Part shown: one piece after another, positions 15,240 through 24,357 of the stretch
Position numbering within the stretch: position 1 is the first letter of the stretch
Layout of the letters: every line of letters begins with the position of its first letter
DNA from: Halorubrum trapanicum
GTDB lineage: Archaea; Halobacteriota; Halobacteria; Halobacteriales; Haloferacaceae
DNA length: 64,000 bases
Direction: 5' to 3'
Assembly (NCBI RefSeq): GCF_002355655.1
Contig: NZ_AP017569.1
Span: 310,001-374,000 of the forward strand
Made by a program: the position numbers and the translations under genes
The notes under the pieces: model-generated
What the model was told of the DNA's origin: nothing
The model's input: the letters and a program-made list of their open reading frames with translations, nothing else
The model's database searches: none

Positions 15240-15890
15240 ATGCCCAGTTTCCCGTCTCCCTTCGGCTCCGACGAGGACGGCCTGTTCGACGGCTACGACG
15301 AGTTCGTCGCGGACGACCTCCCGCGACCGGGCGGGTTCCTCGACGGCCACGACGTGCTCACGGGGGCGGACCATCTCGCGTTCCACCGCCTCACGCGCGA
15401 GTGTTTCGAGGCGCGGACGGTGTACGACATGACGTTCGACTACAACCTCGCGCGGCTGAACCTGGACACGCGCCACGAGGACGCCGGGTTCCGCTACGCC
15501 GTCGAGCGCGGCGACGCGGCCGACGCCGTCGACGCCGCTGACGCCGGCGGGGACGCCTTCGACGGGAGCGGGGTCGACCGCGTCCTCCGCGCGGAGTTCA
15601 CGCCGACGACCGCGTTCTGCCCGCAGACGCACACGCTGACTATCGGAGCCTTCCGCGCGTGGAACGGCCTCGCCGACCGCCACGAGTACGACCTCGTCCG
15701 GGTCCGCGCGGCCCCGATGCACAACCAGAGCGAGGCGGTGAACGACCGGCTCGCGGAGTTGGAAGACCGGTTCCTCGAAACGGGCGACGTGGAGGCTGAG
15801 GGCGACGAGGGCGTGGGAATCGGGTCGAACCCGGTGGGTGGAAGGGGAGAAGCGAGCGCGCCGAGCGGCTCGACCGACGCGCCGTTTTAA
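15240..15890 (+). CDS. Hypothetical haloarchaeal protein, 216 residues
   Basis: The function is not recognised. Residues about 35-90 contain LTRECFEARTVYDMTFDYNLARL; a low-complexity Ala/Asp insert (GDAADAVDAADAGGDAFDG) follows near 97-115; then comes a conserved-looking core with FCPQTHTLTIGAFRAWNG and APMHNQSEAVNDRLAELE. The Cys, His and Met residues in this core could bind metal, but that is only a suggestion. The last 40 residues look disordered. It follows the 128-residue unknown by 72 bases and could share its transcript. Confidence 0.65.
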   Translation: MPSFPSPFGSDEDGLFDGYDEFVADDLPRPGGFLDGHDVLTGADHLAFHRLTRECFEARTVYDMTFDYNLARLNLDTRHEDAGFRYAVERGDAADAVDAADAGGDAFDGSGVDRVLRAEFTPTTAFCPQTHTLTIGAFRAWNGLADRHEYDLVRVRAAPMHNQSEAVNDRLAELEDRFLETGDVEAEGDEGVGIGSNPVGGRGEASAPSGSTDAPF

Positions 15891-15909
15891 ATAGCGATCT
15901 CGAAGCCGG

Positions 15910-16512
15910 CTACAGGTCCCGCCAGGCCCCGAGGAACCGCTGGACCGCGGTGAGGTGGCCGACGACGGCGAACAGCGCGAGCAGCACGCCGACGACGTTC
16001 AGGCCGGCGACGATCGGCGCCGAGTAGACCGCGGCGACGACGCCGACGATCCCGGCGAGCGCGAGCCGGTCGGCCCGGCCGAGGAGCCCGCCGTACTCGC
16101 GGCCGATGCCGACCGCCTGGATCTGCGTGCCGAGGTAGGAGGTGAGGAGGACGCCCGTGACGGCGGCGAAGCCGAGGGCGTACGCCTCGATCCCCGCGGT
16201 GAACCCCGCGATGATCGCCACGTCGGCGTAGCGGTCGAGGACGTGGTCGAGGAAGTCGCCGCCGTCGGAGGCGACTCCCTGATGGCGTGCGAGCGCCCCG
16301 TCGACCACGTCGAGCCACCCGTTGAGGAGGACGAGCAGCGCGCCGGCCGCGTAGAGGGGAGCAGAGCCGGCGGCGAAGGCGGCGGCGGCCGCGACCGCGA
16401 CGAGGAAAGCGATAACGCTCACCTGGTCCGGCGAGAGGCCGAGCCTGTCGGCCGCCGACACCCACGGGCCGAGGAGGCGGTCCGCCACGGACCGGTACTG
16501 GTCGAGAGTCAT
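15910..16512 (-). CDS. CDP-alcohol phosphatidyltransferase family membrane enzyme
   Basis: This 200-residue, roughly six-helix membrane protein carries the family signature D-x2-D-G-x2-A-R-x8-G-x3-D-x3-D, read in DVVDGALARHQGVASDGGDF and the following LDHVLD (residues about 67-93). Such enzymes transfer a phosphoalcohol to a CDP-activated lipid. In archaea the family makes archaetidyl-inositol phosphate, -serine or -glycerol phosphate. The genomic position gives only a weak clue: it is the last gene of the hisC-kinase operon. An archaetidylinositol-phosphate synthase is my first guess. Confidence 0.88.
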   Translation of the reverse strand: MTLDQYRSVADRLLGPWVSAADRLGLSPDQVSVIAFLVAVAAAAAFAAGSAPLYAAGALLVLLNGWLDVVDGALARHQGVASDGGDFLDHVLDRYADVAIIAGFTAGIEAYALGFAAVTGVLLTSYLGTQIQAVGIGREYGGLLGRADRLALAGIVGVVAAVYSAPIVAGLNVVGVLLALFAVVGHLTAVQRFLGAWRDL

Positions 16513-16538
16513 CTACCGTCCCGAGGGTTGCGGCCGGC

Positions 16539-17114
16539 TCATATATAATCGATGAAGTCCACGGTGCCGGCGCTCGGCTCCCGCTCGCCCTCGATCACGG
16601 CGCGGACCGCGTCGGCGACCGCCTCGGGGTCGCGGTCGGTCGCGTCGACCTCGTAGACGTTCTCGACGCCGTGCTCGTCGACCGCCTCCGAGAGGATCAC
16701 GTCGAGCGCCTCGCTCTCGGCGTTCTCCGCGGCGGTCTCCGGGGACTCGCCGCGCTCGCGGAGCCGGGACTCGATCGTCTCGGGGCGACAGCGCAACACG
16801 ACCACGCGGTCGACGTCGAACCGGTGAGCGAGGTGCGAGTCGAGGACGCCGGCCCAGTCGCCGAGGTGATCGCGGACCGCGTCGAGGTCGGCGACGAGCG
16901 TGTCGCGGTCGTCGTCGCGCTCGGTCCAGAGCTCCTCGTCCTCCTTGATCCGGTCGTTGAGATGGATCACTTCGTACTCGCCTTCGAGCAGCGCGGTCGC
17001 GGTCGACTTGCCGGTTCCGGGCGTGCCCGTGACGGCGACGCGGTCGGCGCGGCCGCCGTCGGCGCCTCCGCTGGCGTCGGCGTCCGCTGCGGCCTCGGTG
17101 TCGCCGTCGCTCAC
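16539..17114 (-). CDS. Small nucleotide kinase of the archaeal AK6/Fap7 type
   Basis: This 191-residue P-loop protein has GTPGTGKSTATALLE (about residues 30-44), then HLNDRIKEDEELWTERDDDRDTLVADLDAV and LDSHLAHRF, the pattern of the AK6/Fap7-like adenylate kinases, which in eukaryotes and archaea also assist 18S/16S rRNA maturation with ribosomal protein S11. The LRCRPETIESRLRERG segment is the lid-side arginine region. Translation starts at GTG 17114, which overlaps the hisC stop by four bases (GTGA). The first 25 residues are a disordered Asp/Ala tail. Role in AMP phosphorylation or ribosome assembly is inferred. Confidence 0.85.
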   Translation of the reverse strand: MSDGDTEAAADADASGGADGGRADRVAVTGTPGTGKSTATALLEGEYEVIHLNDRIKEDEELWTERDDDRDTLVADLDAVRDHLGDWAGVLDSHLAHRFDVDRVVVLRCRPETIESRLRERGESPETAAENAESEALDVILSEAVDEHGVENVYEVDATDRDPEAVADAVRAVIEGEREPSAGTVDFIDYI

Positions 17115-18205
17115 GCGCGGACACCGAGTTCGAGGTCCGCCAGCGTCTCGTTGAGCAGGGCGACCGCCTCGCGGGTCTCCTCGCGGGTGCCCGTCGAGAT
17201 CCGGACGTGCTCCGGGAGGCCGAACGAGGTACAGTCGCGGATGATGACGCCGCGCTCCTGGGCCGCCTCGGCGACGCGCTCGCCGTCGCCGACCGCGGCG
17301 AGGACGAAGTTGCCCGCGGAGTCGACGGTGGGCGCGTCGAGCTCGCTCGCGATGTACTCGCGGGCCCATCGGGCGGTCTCGACCGACTGCTCCACGTGTT
17401 CGTCGTCGTCGAGCGCGGCGAGCGCGGCGCGGCAGGCGAGCTCGTTGGCCGCGAACGGGGTGTTGACGCGGGCGTACGCCTCGCCCCACGCCTCCGGGAC
17501 GACGCTGTAGCCGATCCGGAGCCCCGCGAGGCCGTACGCCTTCGAGAAGGTGCGGAGGACCGCCACGTCGTCGCGCTCGTCGACGAGCGGGATCGCGCTG
17601 TCGACCTCGGCGAACTCGCCGTACGCCTCGTCGACGACGACGAGCGTCTCCTCGGCGGTCGCGTCCGCGATCGCCTCGATCTCGTCGAGTGGCATCGTCG
17701 ATCCCGAGGGGTTGTGCGGGGAGGTGACGTAGACGATCCGCTCGCCGCCGTACGCGGACAGGACGGTCTCCGCGTCCTGCGCGAAGCCGTCGGCCGGAGT
17801 GAGGTCGTACTCCGTCACCTCGCCGTGGTGGTACCGCGACGACATCGCGTAGTAGGCGAAGCCCGGGCTCGGCACCAGCACCTCGTCGCCGGGCTCCAAG
17901 GCCGCCCGAGAGAGGTAGTCGATCGAGCCGTCGGCGCCCGGCGACACCCACACCTGCTCGTCGTCGACGCCCCACTTCGCGGCGATCTCCGCGGTGAGGT
18001 CCGTGTGCGACGACTTCGGGTACTGGTTCACGCTGTCGGCGTGCTCGCGGATCGCCTCGACGGCCGCCGGGCTCGGGCCGTGCGGGTTCTCGTTCGAGGA
18101 GAGCTTGATCAGGTCGTCGGGGTCGAGCCCGCGCTCGCGGGCGACCTCCTCGACGCCCCGCCCCGGGACGTACTCGGAGTGGTCCGAGAGATCGCGTGGT
18201 TGCAT
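17111..18205 (-). CDS. hisC: Histidinol-phosphate aminotransferase
   Basis: This 364-residue fold-type I PLP enzyme exchanges imidazole-acetol phosphate and glutamate for histidinol phosphate. The features are LSSNENPHGPSP near residue 36, YPKSSHTDL, TSPHNPSGSTMP, VVVDEAYGEF, the PLP lysine in RTFSKAYGLAGLRIGY, and the C-terminal GLPEHVRISTGTREE arginine. ATG 18205 lies 25 bases from a TTAAG box, so the transcript is probably leaderless. The gene heads an operon with the nucleotide kinase and the CDP-alcohol transferase; no other his genes are nearby. Confidence 0.95.
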   Translation of the reverse strand: MQPRDLSDHSEYVPGRGVEEVARERGLDPDDLIKLSSNENPHGPSPAAVEAIREHADSVNQYPKSSHTDLTAEIAAKWGVDDEQVWVSPGADGSIDYLSRAALEPGDEVLVPSPGFAYYAMSSRYHHGEVTEYDLTPADGFAQDAETVLSAYGGERIVYVTSPHNPSGSTMPLDEIEAIADATAEETLVVVDEAYGEFAEVDSAIPLVDERDDVAVLRTFSKAYGLAGLRIGYSVVPEAWGEAYARVNTPFAANELACRAALAALDDDEHVEQSVETARWAREYIASELDAPTVDSAGNFVLAAVGDGERVAEAAQERGVIIRDCTSFGLPEHVRISTGTREETREAVALLNETLADLELGVRA

Positions 18206-18229
18206 GCCCGGGAGTCGGAGACCGGCGGG

Positions 18230-18236
18230 CTTAAGC
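18230..18236 (-). promoter_or_regulatory. TATA box of the hisC operon
   Basis: GCTTAAG on the minus strand lies 25 bases before the hisC ATG, fitting leaderless transcription. Confidence 0.5.
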
Positions 18237-18299
18237 GTGGTCTTGACGGTCGACCGGGTCCGCCCGCTCGGCGCCGCGTTCGGGACCGCCCGCCTCGAC

Positions 18300-19043
18300 T
18301 CAGGGAATCCGGACGTCGTGTTCGAGCGTCCCGACGCCCTCGACCTCGACCTCGACGGTGTCGCCGTCGGAGAGCGCGCCGACGCCCTCGGGGGTGCCGG
18401 TCGCGATGACGTCGCCGGGTTCGAGCGTGAGGTACGTCGTGATCTCCTCGATCAGCGTCGGCACGTCGAAGATCATGTGCTCGCGGTCGCTCGACTGCTT
18501 CGTCTCGCCGTTGACGCGGAGCTCGACGCTCGCGTCGTCCGGGACCTCGTCGGGCGTCGCGAGGACCGGGCCGAGCGGCGCGGCGCCGTCGAACGCCTTC
18601 CCGCGCACCCAGTTCTGCTCGCGGTTCTGGTCGTCGCGGTTCGACACGTCGTTCATACAGGTGAACCCCGCGACGACGTCCATCGCGTCCGCGGCGTCGA
18701 CCGCCTTACACTGCTCGCCGATGACGACCGCGAACTCCGCTTCCCAGTCGATCCGGTCCTTCCCGGCGGGGACGGTCACGGTGTCGCCGTGGCTCGCGAC
18801 CGCGTTCGGCGGCTTTAAGAATAGCAGCGGGCGGTCGGGAACGTCGTTGCCGAGCTCGGCGGCGTGGTCGGCGTAGTTGCGGCCGATACAGACGATCTTC
18901 GAGGGCTCGGTCGGGGCGAGCACGTCGATCGCGGGGTCCGAGAGCGCGTAGTCGTCGCCGCCGAAGGCGACCGTGTCGGTCGCCGGGTCGTACTCGCCCT
19001 CGCGGATCGATCCGGCCGGGTCGCGGAACCGTGCGCGGTACAT
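18300..19043 (-). CDS. Fumarylacetoacetate hydrolase family protein
   Basis: This 247-residue protein has a short N-terminal region and the FAH core: KIVCIGRNYADHAAELG, PLLFLKPPNAVASHGD, DWEAEFAVVIGEQ with metal-binding Glu residues, GFTCMNDVSNRD, and the C-terminal YLTLEPGDVIATGTPEGVG. These residues bind Mg2+ for hydrolysis, decarboxylation or isomerisation of a diketo or oxaloacetate-like substrate. Related proteins act as acylpyruvases or in aromatic catabolism. No catabolic operon is adjacent, so an acylpyruvase or oxaloacetate-decarboxylase housekeeping role is as likely. Confidence 0.93.
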   Translation of the reverse strand: MYRARFRDPAGSIREGEYDPATDTVAFGGDDYALSDPAIDVLAPTEPSKIVCIGRNYADHAAELGNDVPDRPLLFLKPPNAVASHGDTVTVPAGKDRIDWEAEFAVVIGEQCKAVDAADAMDVVAGFTCMNDVSNRDDQNREQNWVRGKAFDGAAPLGPVLATPDEVPDDASVELRVNGETKQSSDREHMIFDVPTLIEEITTYLTLEPGDVIATGTPEGVGALSDGDTVEVEVEGVGTLEHDVRIP

Positions 19044-19121
19044 ACGCGAGCGAACGGGCGGCCGCCCGAAAAGCGTTCCCGGAGAGGCAAGCGACGCCCG
19101 CGGGGGGTCGGGACCGCCGGC

Positions 19122-20240
19122 TCACTCGGTCGCTTCCGTGGCCCGCTCGTCGCGGGAGGCGTCGTCCGCAGCGTCCCCGTCGTCGGCGTCCGCGTCTGCG
19201 AAGCCCTCGTCGATCGCGTCCGCGCCGTCGACCGGGCTCGCGTCGTCCGCGATGTCGTCGAGCGACGGCGCCCCGACGCGGTCGCCGAACAGCTCGGACT
19301 GCGCGCAGTCGACGCAGTAGTAGTTGTGGCGGATCGAGTGGGTGCGGACCGGGACGCCCGCGGCGACCGTCTCGTCCCGCCGCCGCCTGACGAGGCCGCG
19401 GTCGAACGCCTCGCCGCAGACGACGCAGGGCTCGTCGACGGACTCGGGCGGCCGGACGACCCGATGGTCGACCGTCTTCTTCCGGCCGAACGCCGTGATC
19501 CCGTGGCGGCGGTCGAGCCGCCGGCGGACCGGCGGGGCCACGCCGAGGCCGAGGCCGGCGAACGCGATCCCGATCAGCGCGGCGGGCGGGGAACCGCTCG
19601 TCGCCGCGAAGAACGCGATCAGGCCGCCGATCAGCAGCAGCAGCGTCGTCAGGACGTACGCGGTGGCAGTCTCCATCCGCCCCGCGTCCGCGACGCTCGA
19701 CGGGGCGCGCGCCGGCGTCTCGTCGCCGCGGACGAGTCTGCGCCGCTCGGCCAGCTTCGAGTAGTGCCACCAGCCGTACAGCAGGTTCCCGATGCCGCTG
19801 GTGAAGATGAAAAGCAGGATGTGGACGCCGACGGAGCCGACACCGCGGTCGACGAGGACCACTCGGTCCCCGTCGTCGCGCTCGACGTCCCAGCCGGCGT
19901 CGAGGTGGTCCTGGACGCGGCGGCGGAAGGCGCGCTCGCTCTCGGCCGCGGTCGACGCCGAGCGCGACGGGGACGAGTCCGGCCCGCCCGATTCCTCGGG
20001 CTCGCGGCTCGTCGGCCCGGACGCGAGGGGTTCACCGCCGGACCGCGACGCGCCGCAGTTCGAACAGAACCGGTCGTCGTCGTCGAACGCCTCGCCGCAC
20101 GCGGAACAGTACGCGGGGTCGTCCGGGTCGCCGAGGTCGGCACCGCAGTCGGGGCAGAAACTCGCCCCGGCCGGCACCGCCTCGCCGCAGGCGGGGCAGG
20201 CGGCCGGCGGGTCGCCTGGGTCGCTGGTCTCGGAGGGCAT
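19122..20240 (-). CDS. Double zinc-ribbon membrane protein
   Basis: This 372-residue protein starts with two zinc ribbons, CPACGEAV...FCPDCG and CSACGEAF...FCSNCG (about residues 14-68), then a Ser/Gly-rich linker, a helical segment RRRVQDHLDAGWDVE, and hydrophobic helices around VGVHILLFIFTSGIGNLLYGWWHY, YVLTTLLLLIGGLIAFFAAT and ALIGIAFAGLGLGVAP. After the membrane part comes another cysteine set, CVVCGEAFD and YYCVDCAQSE, and an acidic tail. Zinc ribbons facing the cytoplasm suggest protein or nucleic-acid contacts. Family not recognised. It is divergent from the metallo-hydrolase gene. Confidence 0.8.
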   Translation of the reverse strand: MPSETSDPGDPPAACPACGEAVPAGASFCPDCGADLGDPDDPAYCSACGEAFDDDDRFCSNCGASRSGGEPLASGPTSREPEESGGPDSSPSRSASTAAESERAFRRRVQDHLDAGWDVERDDGDRVVLVDRGVGSVGVHILLFIFTSGIGNLLYGWWHYSKLAERRRLVRGDETPARAPSSVADAGRMETATAYVLTTLLLLIGGLIAFFAATSGSPPAALIGIAFAGLGLGVAPPVRRRLDRRHGITAFGRKKTVDHRVVRPPESVDEPCVVCGEAFDRGLVRRRRDETVAAGVPVRTHSIRHNYYCVDCAQSELFGDRVGAPSLDDIADDASPVDGADAIDEGFADADADDGDAADDASRDERATEATE

Positions 20241-20345
20241 CTGATCGGCGTTCGCGTTCGTCCCTGTTAATTGCTTTCGCCGGCGGGCGACGAGTTCCGC
20301 GGCGTCGAGTTTTATTACCGTTCGCCGAGACGTACCGAACGAACC

Positions 20346-21068
20346 ATGGAACTCACCTGGCACGGCCACTCCACGTGGCACGTCGTCGTCGACGACACCG
20401 AGCTGCTGATCGACCCGTTCTTCGACAACCCGAAGACCGACGTCGATCCCGGGGACCTCGACCCAGACTACCTCCTCCTGACCCACGGGCACGCGGACCA
20501 CATCGCCGACGCCGCGGAGTTCGAGGACGCCACCGTGGTCGCCACGCCGGAGCTGACCGCGTACGTCCAGGAGAACTTCGGCCTCGAACACACCCTCCCG
20601 GCCGGCGGGATGAACGTCGGCGGCACCGTCGAGTGCGGGGACGCGTGGGTGACGATGGTCCGCGCGGACCACTCGAACGGCATCGAGAACGACCCCGACT
20701 ACTCGGCCGGCATGCCGACCGGGTTCGTGATCGGCGACAAGAAGCCGACCCAGGAGTCGGACGCCGACTGCACCACGTTCTACCACGCGGGCGACACGGG
20801 CTTGATGTCCGAGATGGTCGACGTGATCGCGCCGTACCTCGAACCGGACGCCGCCGCCCTCCCCGCCGGCGACCACTTCACGATGGGGCCCGCGGGCGCC
20901 GGCATCGCCGCCGACTGGGTGGGCGCCGATGTCGTCTTTCCGATGCACTACGACTCGTTCGGCCCGATCGAGATCGAGACCCGCGAGTTCGTCAACGAGG
21001 TGAAGGCCGCGGGCGCAGCCGCCGAGCCGGTCGTCCTCAAGGGCGACGAGACGTACACGCTCGACTGA
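20346..21068 (+). CDS. Metal-dependent hydrolase, UPF0173/UlaG-like beta-lactamase fold
   Basis: This 240-residue protein shows the metallo-beta-lactamase motifs: [15 protein letters not shown] at the N-terminus, [23 protein letters not shown] (HxHxDH), the later Asp in YHAGDTGLM, and the His in VFPMHYDSF. The arrangement matches the single-domain UPF0173 group (UlaG-like), which hydrolyses small phosphate or lactone esters; the true substrate is unknown for archaea. ATG 20346 follows a TTTTATTA stretch by about 30 bases. It is single-gene. Confidence 0.9.
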   Translation: MELTWHGHSTWHVVVDDTELLIDPFFDNPKTDVDPGDLDPDYLLLTHGHADHIADAAEFEDATVVATPELTAYVQENFGLEHTLPAGGMNVGGTVECGDAWVTMVRADHSNGIENDPDYSAGMPTGFVIGDKKPTQESDADCTTFYHAGDTGLMSEMVDVIAPYLEPDAAALPAGDHFTMGPAGAGIAADWVGADVVFPMHYDSFGPIEIETREFVNEVKAAGAAAEPVVLKGDETYTLD

Positions 21069-21225
21069 CGGCCACGGGTCGGCGACCCCACCGGTGACTC
21101 CGCGATTTTTCGGAGTCCGACCGCGCAGCGACGCGGCCGCCGTCCGGGGAACGCGGCCCTCGCCCCGGCAGCGACGTCCCGTGTCGGCAGCCTTTAGCGG
21201 CGGGAGGTCGAACCGTCACTCGACT

Positions 21226-21624
21226 ATGGCAGACATCGAGACATCCACGGTTTCCGAGGAAGGGTACGCCAGCACCAGCCAGGTCGGCGAGTTCGACCTC
21301 CAGATCGACGCGACCGACGAGACGGGCCCGAACCCGAACGCGGCGCTCGTCGCCACGTACGCCTCCTGTTACCTCCCGGCGCTCCGCGTCGGCGGGAGCC
21401 AGCGCGGCGAAGAGGACCTCGGTAAGGTCCAGATCGACGCGAGCGCCGAACTCGACGACGACGACGACCTCGAATCCATCGCCTTCGACGTCCACGTCGA
21501 GGCCGACCTCGACGAGGAGACCGCCGCCGACATCGCCGAGCGCGCCGAGGGCATCTGCCACGTCCACAGCGCGCTCCGCGAGGGGCTCCACGCCGACGTC
21601 AGCGTCTACCCCGGCGCGTTCTGA
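21226..21624 (+). CDS. OsmC family protein
   Basis: This 132-residue protein has the OsmC fold pattern: ALVATYASCYLPALRVGGSQ with one redox cysteine at the start of the long helix, and EGICHVHSALREGLHADV with the second cysteine. In OsmC/Ohr proteins this cysteine pair reduces organic hydroperoxides using a thiol. The short form here lacks the typical N-terminal Arg-containing strand of Ohr, so it is closer to OsmC-like proteins. A peroxide-defence role is inferred. It is transcribed alone. Confidence 0.88.
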   Translation: MADIETSTVSEEGYASTSQVGEFDLQIDATDETGPNPNAALVATYASCYLPALRVGGSQRGEEDLGKVQIDASAELDDDDDLESIAFDVHVEADLDEETAADIAERAEGICHVHSALREGLHADVSVYPGAF

Positions 21625-21674
21625 GGGCGTCGACCGCCGGCTTTTCCCGATCGGTTCGGACGTGCGACCCGCAC

Positions 21675-24311
21675 TCAGTCCCGGGGCTCGACCGTCTCGC
21701 CGGGCGACGCTGACCCCTGCGGCGACGGGTCCGGGCGGTCGACGCCGGTGAATTCGAACCGGGCGCCGCCGCGCTCTCCCTCCGTGACCGCGACGTCCCA
21801 GCCGTGCGCCTCGGCGATGCGCTGGACGATGGAGAGCCCGAATCCGGTCCCCGTCTCTGAGGTGGTGTAGCCGCTCTCGAACACCGTCTCCCGCTCGTCG
21901 GGGTCGATCCCGGGCCCGTCGTCCTCGACGTAGAACCCGTCGGAGAGATCGCCGACGACGACGCGCTCGCCGCCGTGTTCGGCGGCGTTTCGGAACAGGT
22001 TCCCGAGGAGCTGGCGGACCCGCCCGGGGTCGGCGCAGATCTCGCCGTCGGCGTCGACTTCGACCTCGATCGGAGCGGTCTTCGCCCCGCCGCCGCTCGT
22101 CTCGTCGCCGCTCGCCCCGCCGCCGAACGGGTCCTCGTCGCCCGCCGATCCGAACGCGTCGTCGCTGTACCCGGCGGCCAGTTCGCCGAGGTGAACGCGC
22201 TCGAACGACCCGACCGCCTCGCCCTGCTTGGCCAGCGCGAGCACGTCCTCGATCAGCCGCTCCATCTCGTCGAGCGCGCGCTCGCAGCGGTCGAAGTACG
22301 AGTCGGTCCCCGTCTCGCGGGCGAGCCGGAGGTACCCCGAGAGGACGTTGAGCGGGTTCCGGAGGTCGTGGGAGACGATGCTCGCGAACTCGTCGAGCCG
22401 CTCGTTCTCGCGTTCGATCCGGCGCTCGTACGCCTTCCGCTCGGAGATGTCGCGGCTGCTCGCCAGAAACCGGTCCTCGCCCTGAACGTCGATGCGTCGC
22501 ACGTGGACCTCGACGGGGAACGTCGAGCCGTCCGCGCGGGCGAACGTCGTCTCCAGCCGGACCGTCTCGTCCGTCTCTAACCCCTTCCAGAGCCGCTTCC
22601 CCTCGTCGGGATCGAGTTCGGTGTCGACGTCCCAGACGTCCATACCGACGACCTCGTCGCGGTCGTAGCCGAGCGCCTCCGTCATCGCGCGGTTGGCGTC
22701 GACGATCGCTCCCGCCTCGTCGTGGATGTCGATCATGTCGGGGGACCCCTCGAACAGCGCCTCCAGCCGGGCCGAGGTGCGTTCGAGCCGCCGCTGCCGC
22801 CGCCGCTCGTCGGTCACGTCGCGGGAGATGCCGAGAACCCCGTCGAACTCCCCGTCGATGACGAGGCGGGTCAGGCCGTAGTCGACGATCGCCTCGGACT
22901 TCCCGGGCAGGTCGACCTCGACCGTCCCGGCCAGCGAGTCGCGCTCGCCGTCGACGAGGGCGTCGTACCGGTCGCCGTCGCCCGCCGCCCGAATACGGTC
23001 GACGAGGCGGCTCTCCCGGCCGACGAGCGCCTCGGGATCGGTCTCCAACACGTCGGCGGTGTGGTCGTTCGCGAGCGCGATGCGGCCGTCGGCGTCGTAG
23101 ATGCACACCGACTCCGGCAGCTCGTCGACGATGCGGCGGTACCGCTGCAGCTCTCGCTCGCGTTCCTTCTCCTCGGTGACGTCGATGTGGATGCCGACGG
23201 CCCGGAGCGGCTCGCCGTCGTCCGTCCGCTCGACGACCCGGCCGCGGTCGCGGATCCACTTCCAGTCGCCCGACTTCGTCCGCATCCGGAAGTCGCTCTG
23301 GTAGAGGTCGACTTCGCCTGCGAAGTGCGCCTCAATGGCGTCCCAAGCGTCGCCGACGTCGTCGGGGTGGACGCGGTCCTCCCACGCCGACAGGTCGAAG
23401 TCGATCTCGTCGGCCTCGTACCCGAGCATCGCCGCCCACCGCTCGTCGAACCGGACCTCGTCCGTCCGGACGTTCCAGTCCCAGACGCCGACGTCGGCGC
23501 CCTCGACGGCCAGCTGGAGCCGCTCGGAGAGCTCGCGGAGCTCCCGCTCCCGTTCCCGCTTCTCCGTCACGTCCCGGAAGTACAGCGCGATCCCGTCTGG
23601 CGTCGGGTAGGCGTTCACGACGAGGTCGGCGCCGAGCCGGTCCACGTGCTCCTCGAACCGCACCGGATCGCCGGTCTCGGCGGCTTTTCGGAGCGCCGCC
23701 TCGCCGTCGGTTCCCGTGGTCTGGGGGAACAGGTCCCAGATCCGTTCCCCGAGCAGCTCCTTCGCGTCGAGGTCGATCATCTCCGCCGCGCGGTCGTTGA
23801 GGTACGTGATCCGCCAGTCGTCGTCGACCTCGCAGAACGCGTCGGAGACGCGCTCCAAGTGCTCCGCGACCCGCCGCTCGCCTCGGGTCCGCGAGACGAG
23901 CCCCTCGACGGCGCCCGCGAGCTGCGAGTACTGGTCGGACGCGGCCCCCTTGCGGAGGTACTCGTCGACGCCCGCGGAGACCGCCTCGCTGGCGACCGCC
24001 TCGGACCCCTCGCCGGTGAACAGCACGAACGGGACGTCGCCGTGTCGCTCGCGGACGGTTTCGAGCAGCTCGACCCCGTCGGTCTCGGTCATCTCGTAGT
24101 CCGAGACGACGCAGTCGTACGACGACGCCGAGAGCGCGTCGAGCGCCGCCGCCGCGCTCTCGACCGGCGTCGCCTCGATCCGGTCGTCGCGCGACTCCAA
24201 CAGCGAGGCCGCCACGTCCGCGAACCCCGGCTCGTCGTCGACGACGAGCACGCTGACGAGCGAGCGCTCTCGCCCGCCCGTCGACCCCTCGTTGTCGGTC
24301 CCTCCGCTCAT
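21675..24311 (-). CDS. Receiver-PAS4-histidine kinase signalling protein
   Basis: This 878-residue soluble protein has an N-terminal receiver domain (VSVLVVDDEPGFADV; phospho-acceptor Asp in CVVSDYEM; LFTGEG), four PAS domains ending in RDVTEKRE, IDVTEEKE, SRDVTDER and SRDISERKA, a HisKA helix with IVSHDLRNPLNVLSGYL, and a HATPase with LFRNAAEHGG and VEDDGPGIDPDE then GTGFGLSIV. No membrane segment is visible, so it likely senses light, redox state or a small molecule in the cytoplasm. It is a haloarchaeal type with the receiver first. No DNA-binding output or separate regulator is beside it. Signal unknown. Confidence 0.93.
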   Translation of the reverse strand: MSGGTDNEGSTGGRERSLVSVLVVDDEPGFADVAASLLESRDDRIEATPVESAAAALDALSASSYDCVVSDYEMTETDGVELLETVRERHGDVPFVLFTGEGSEAVASEAVSAGVDEYLRKGAASDQYSQLAGAVEGLVSRTRGERRVAEHLERVSDAFCEVDDDWRITYLNDRAAEMIDLDAKELLGERIWDLFPQTTGTDGEAALRKAAETGDPVRFEEHVDRLGADLVVNAYPTPDGIALYFRDVTEKRERERELRELSERLQLAVEGADVGVWDWNVRTDEVRFDERWAAMLGYEADEIDFDLSAWEDRVHPDDVGDAWDAIEAHFAGEVDLYQSDFRMRTKSGDWKWIRDRGRVVERTDDGEPLRAVGIHIDVTEEKERERELQRYRRIVDELPESVCIYDADGRIALANDHTADVLETDPEALVGRESRLVDRIRAAGDGDRYDALVDGERDSLAGTVEVDLPGKSEAIVDYGLTRLVIDGEFDGVLGISRDVTDERRRQRRLERTSARLEALFEGSPDMIDIHDEAGAIVDANRAMTEALGYDRDEVVGMDVWDVDTELDPDEGKRLWKGLETDETVRLETTFARADGSTFPVEVHVRRIDVQGEDRFLASSRDISERKAYERRIERENERLDEFASIVSHDLRNPLNVLSGYLRLARETGTDSYFDRCERALDEMERLIEDVLALAKQGEAVGSFERVHLGELAAGYSDDAFGSAGDEDPFGGGASGDETSGGGAKTAPIEVEVDADGEICADPGRVRQLLGNLFRNAAEHGGERVVVGDLSDGFYVEDDGPGIDPDERETVFESGYTTSETGTGFGLSIVQRIAEAHGWDVAVTEGERGGARFEFTGVDRPDPSPQGSASPGETVEPRD

Positions 24312-24357
24312 CCGAATTGGTGTTCCCTATCCGACAAGATAACCGTTTCGTTCGGTT

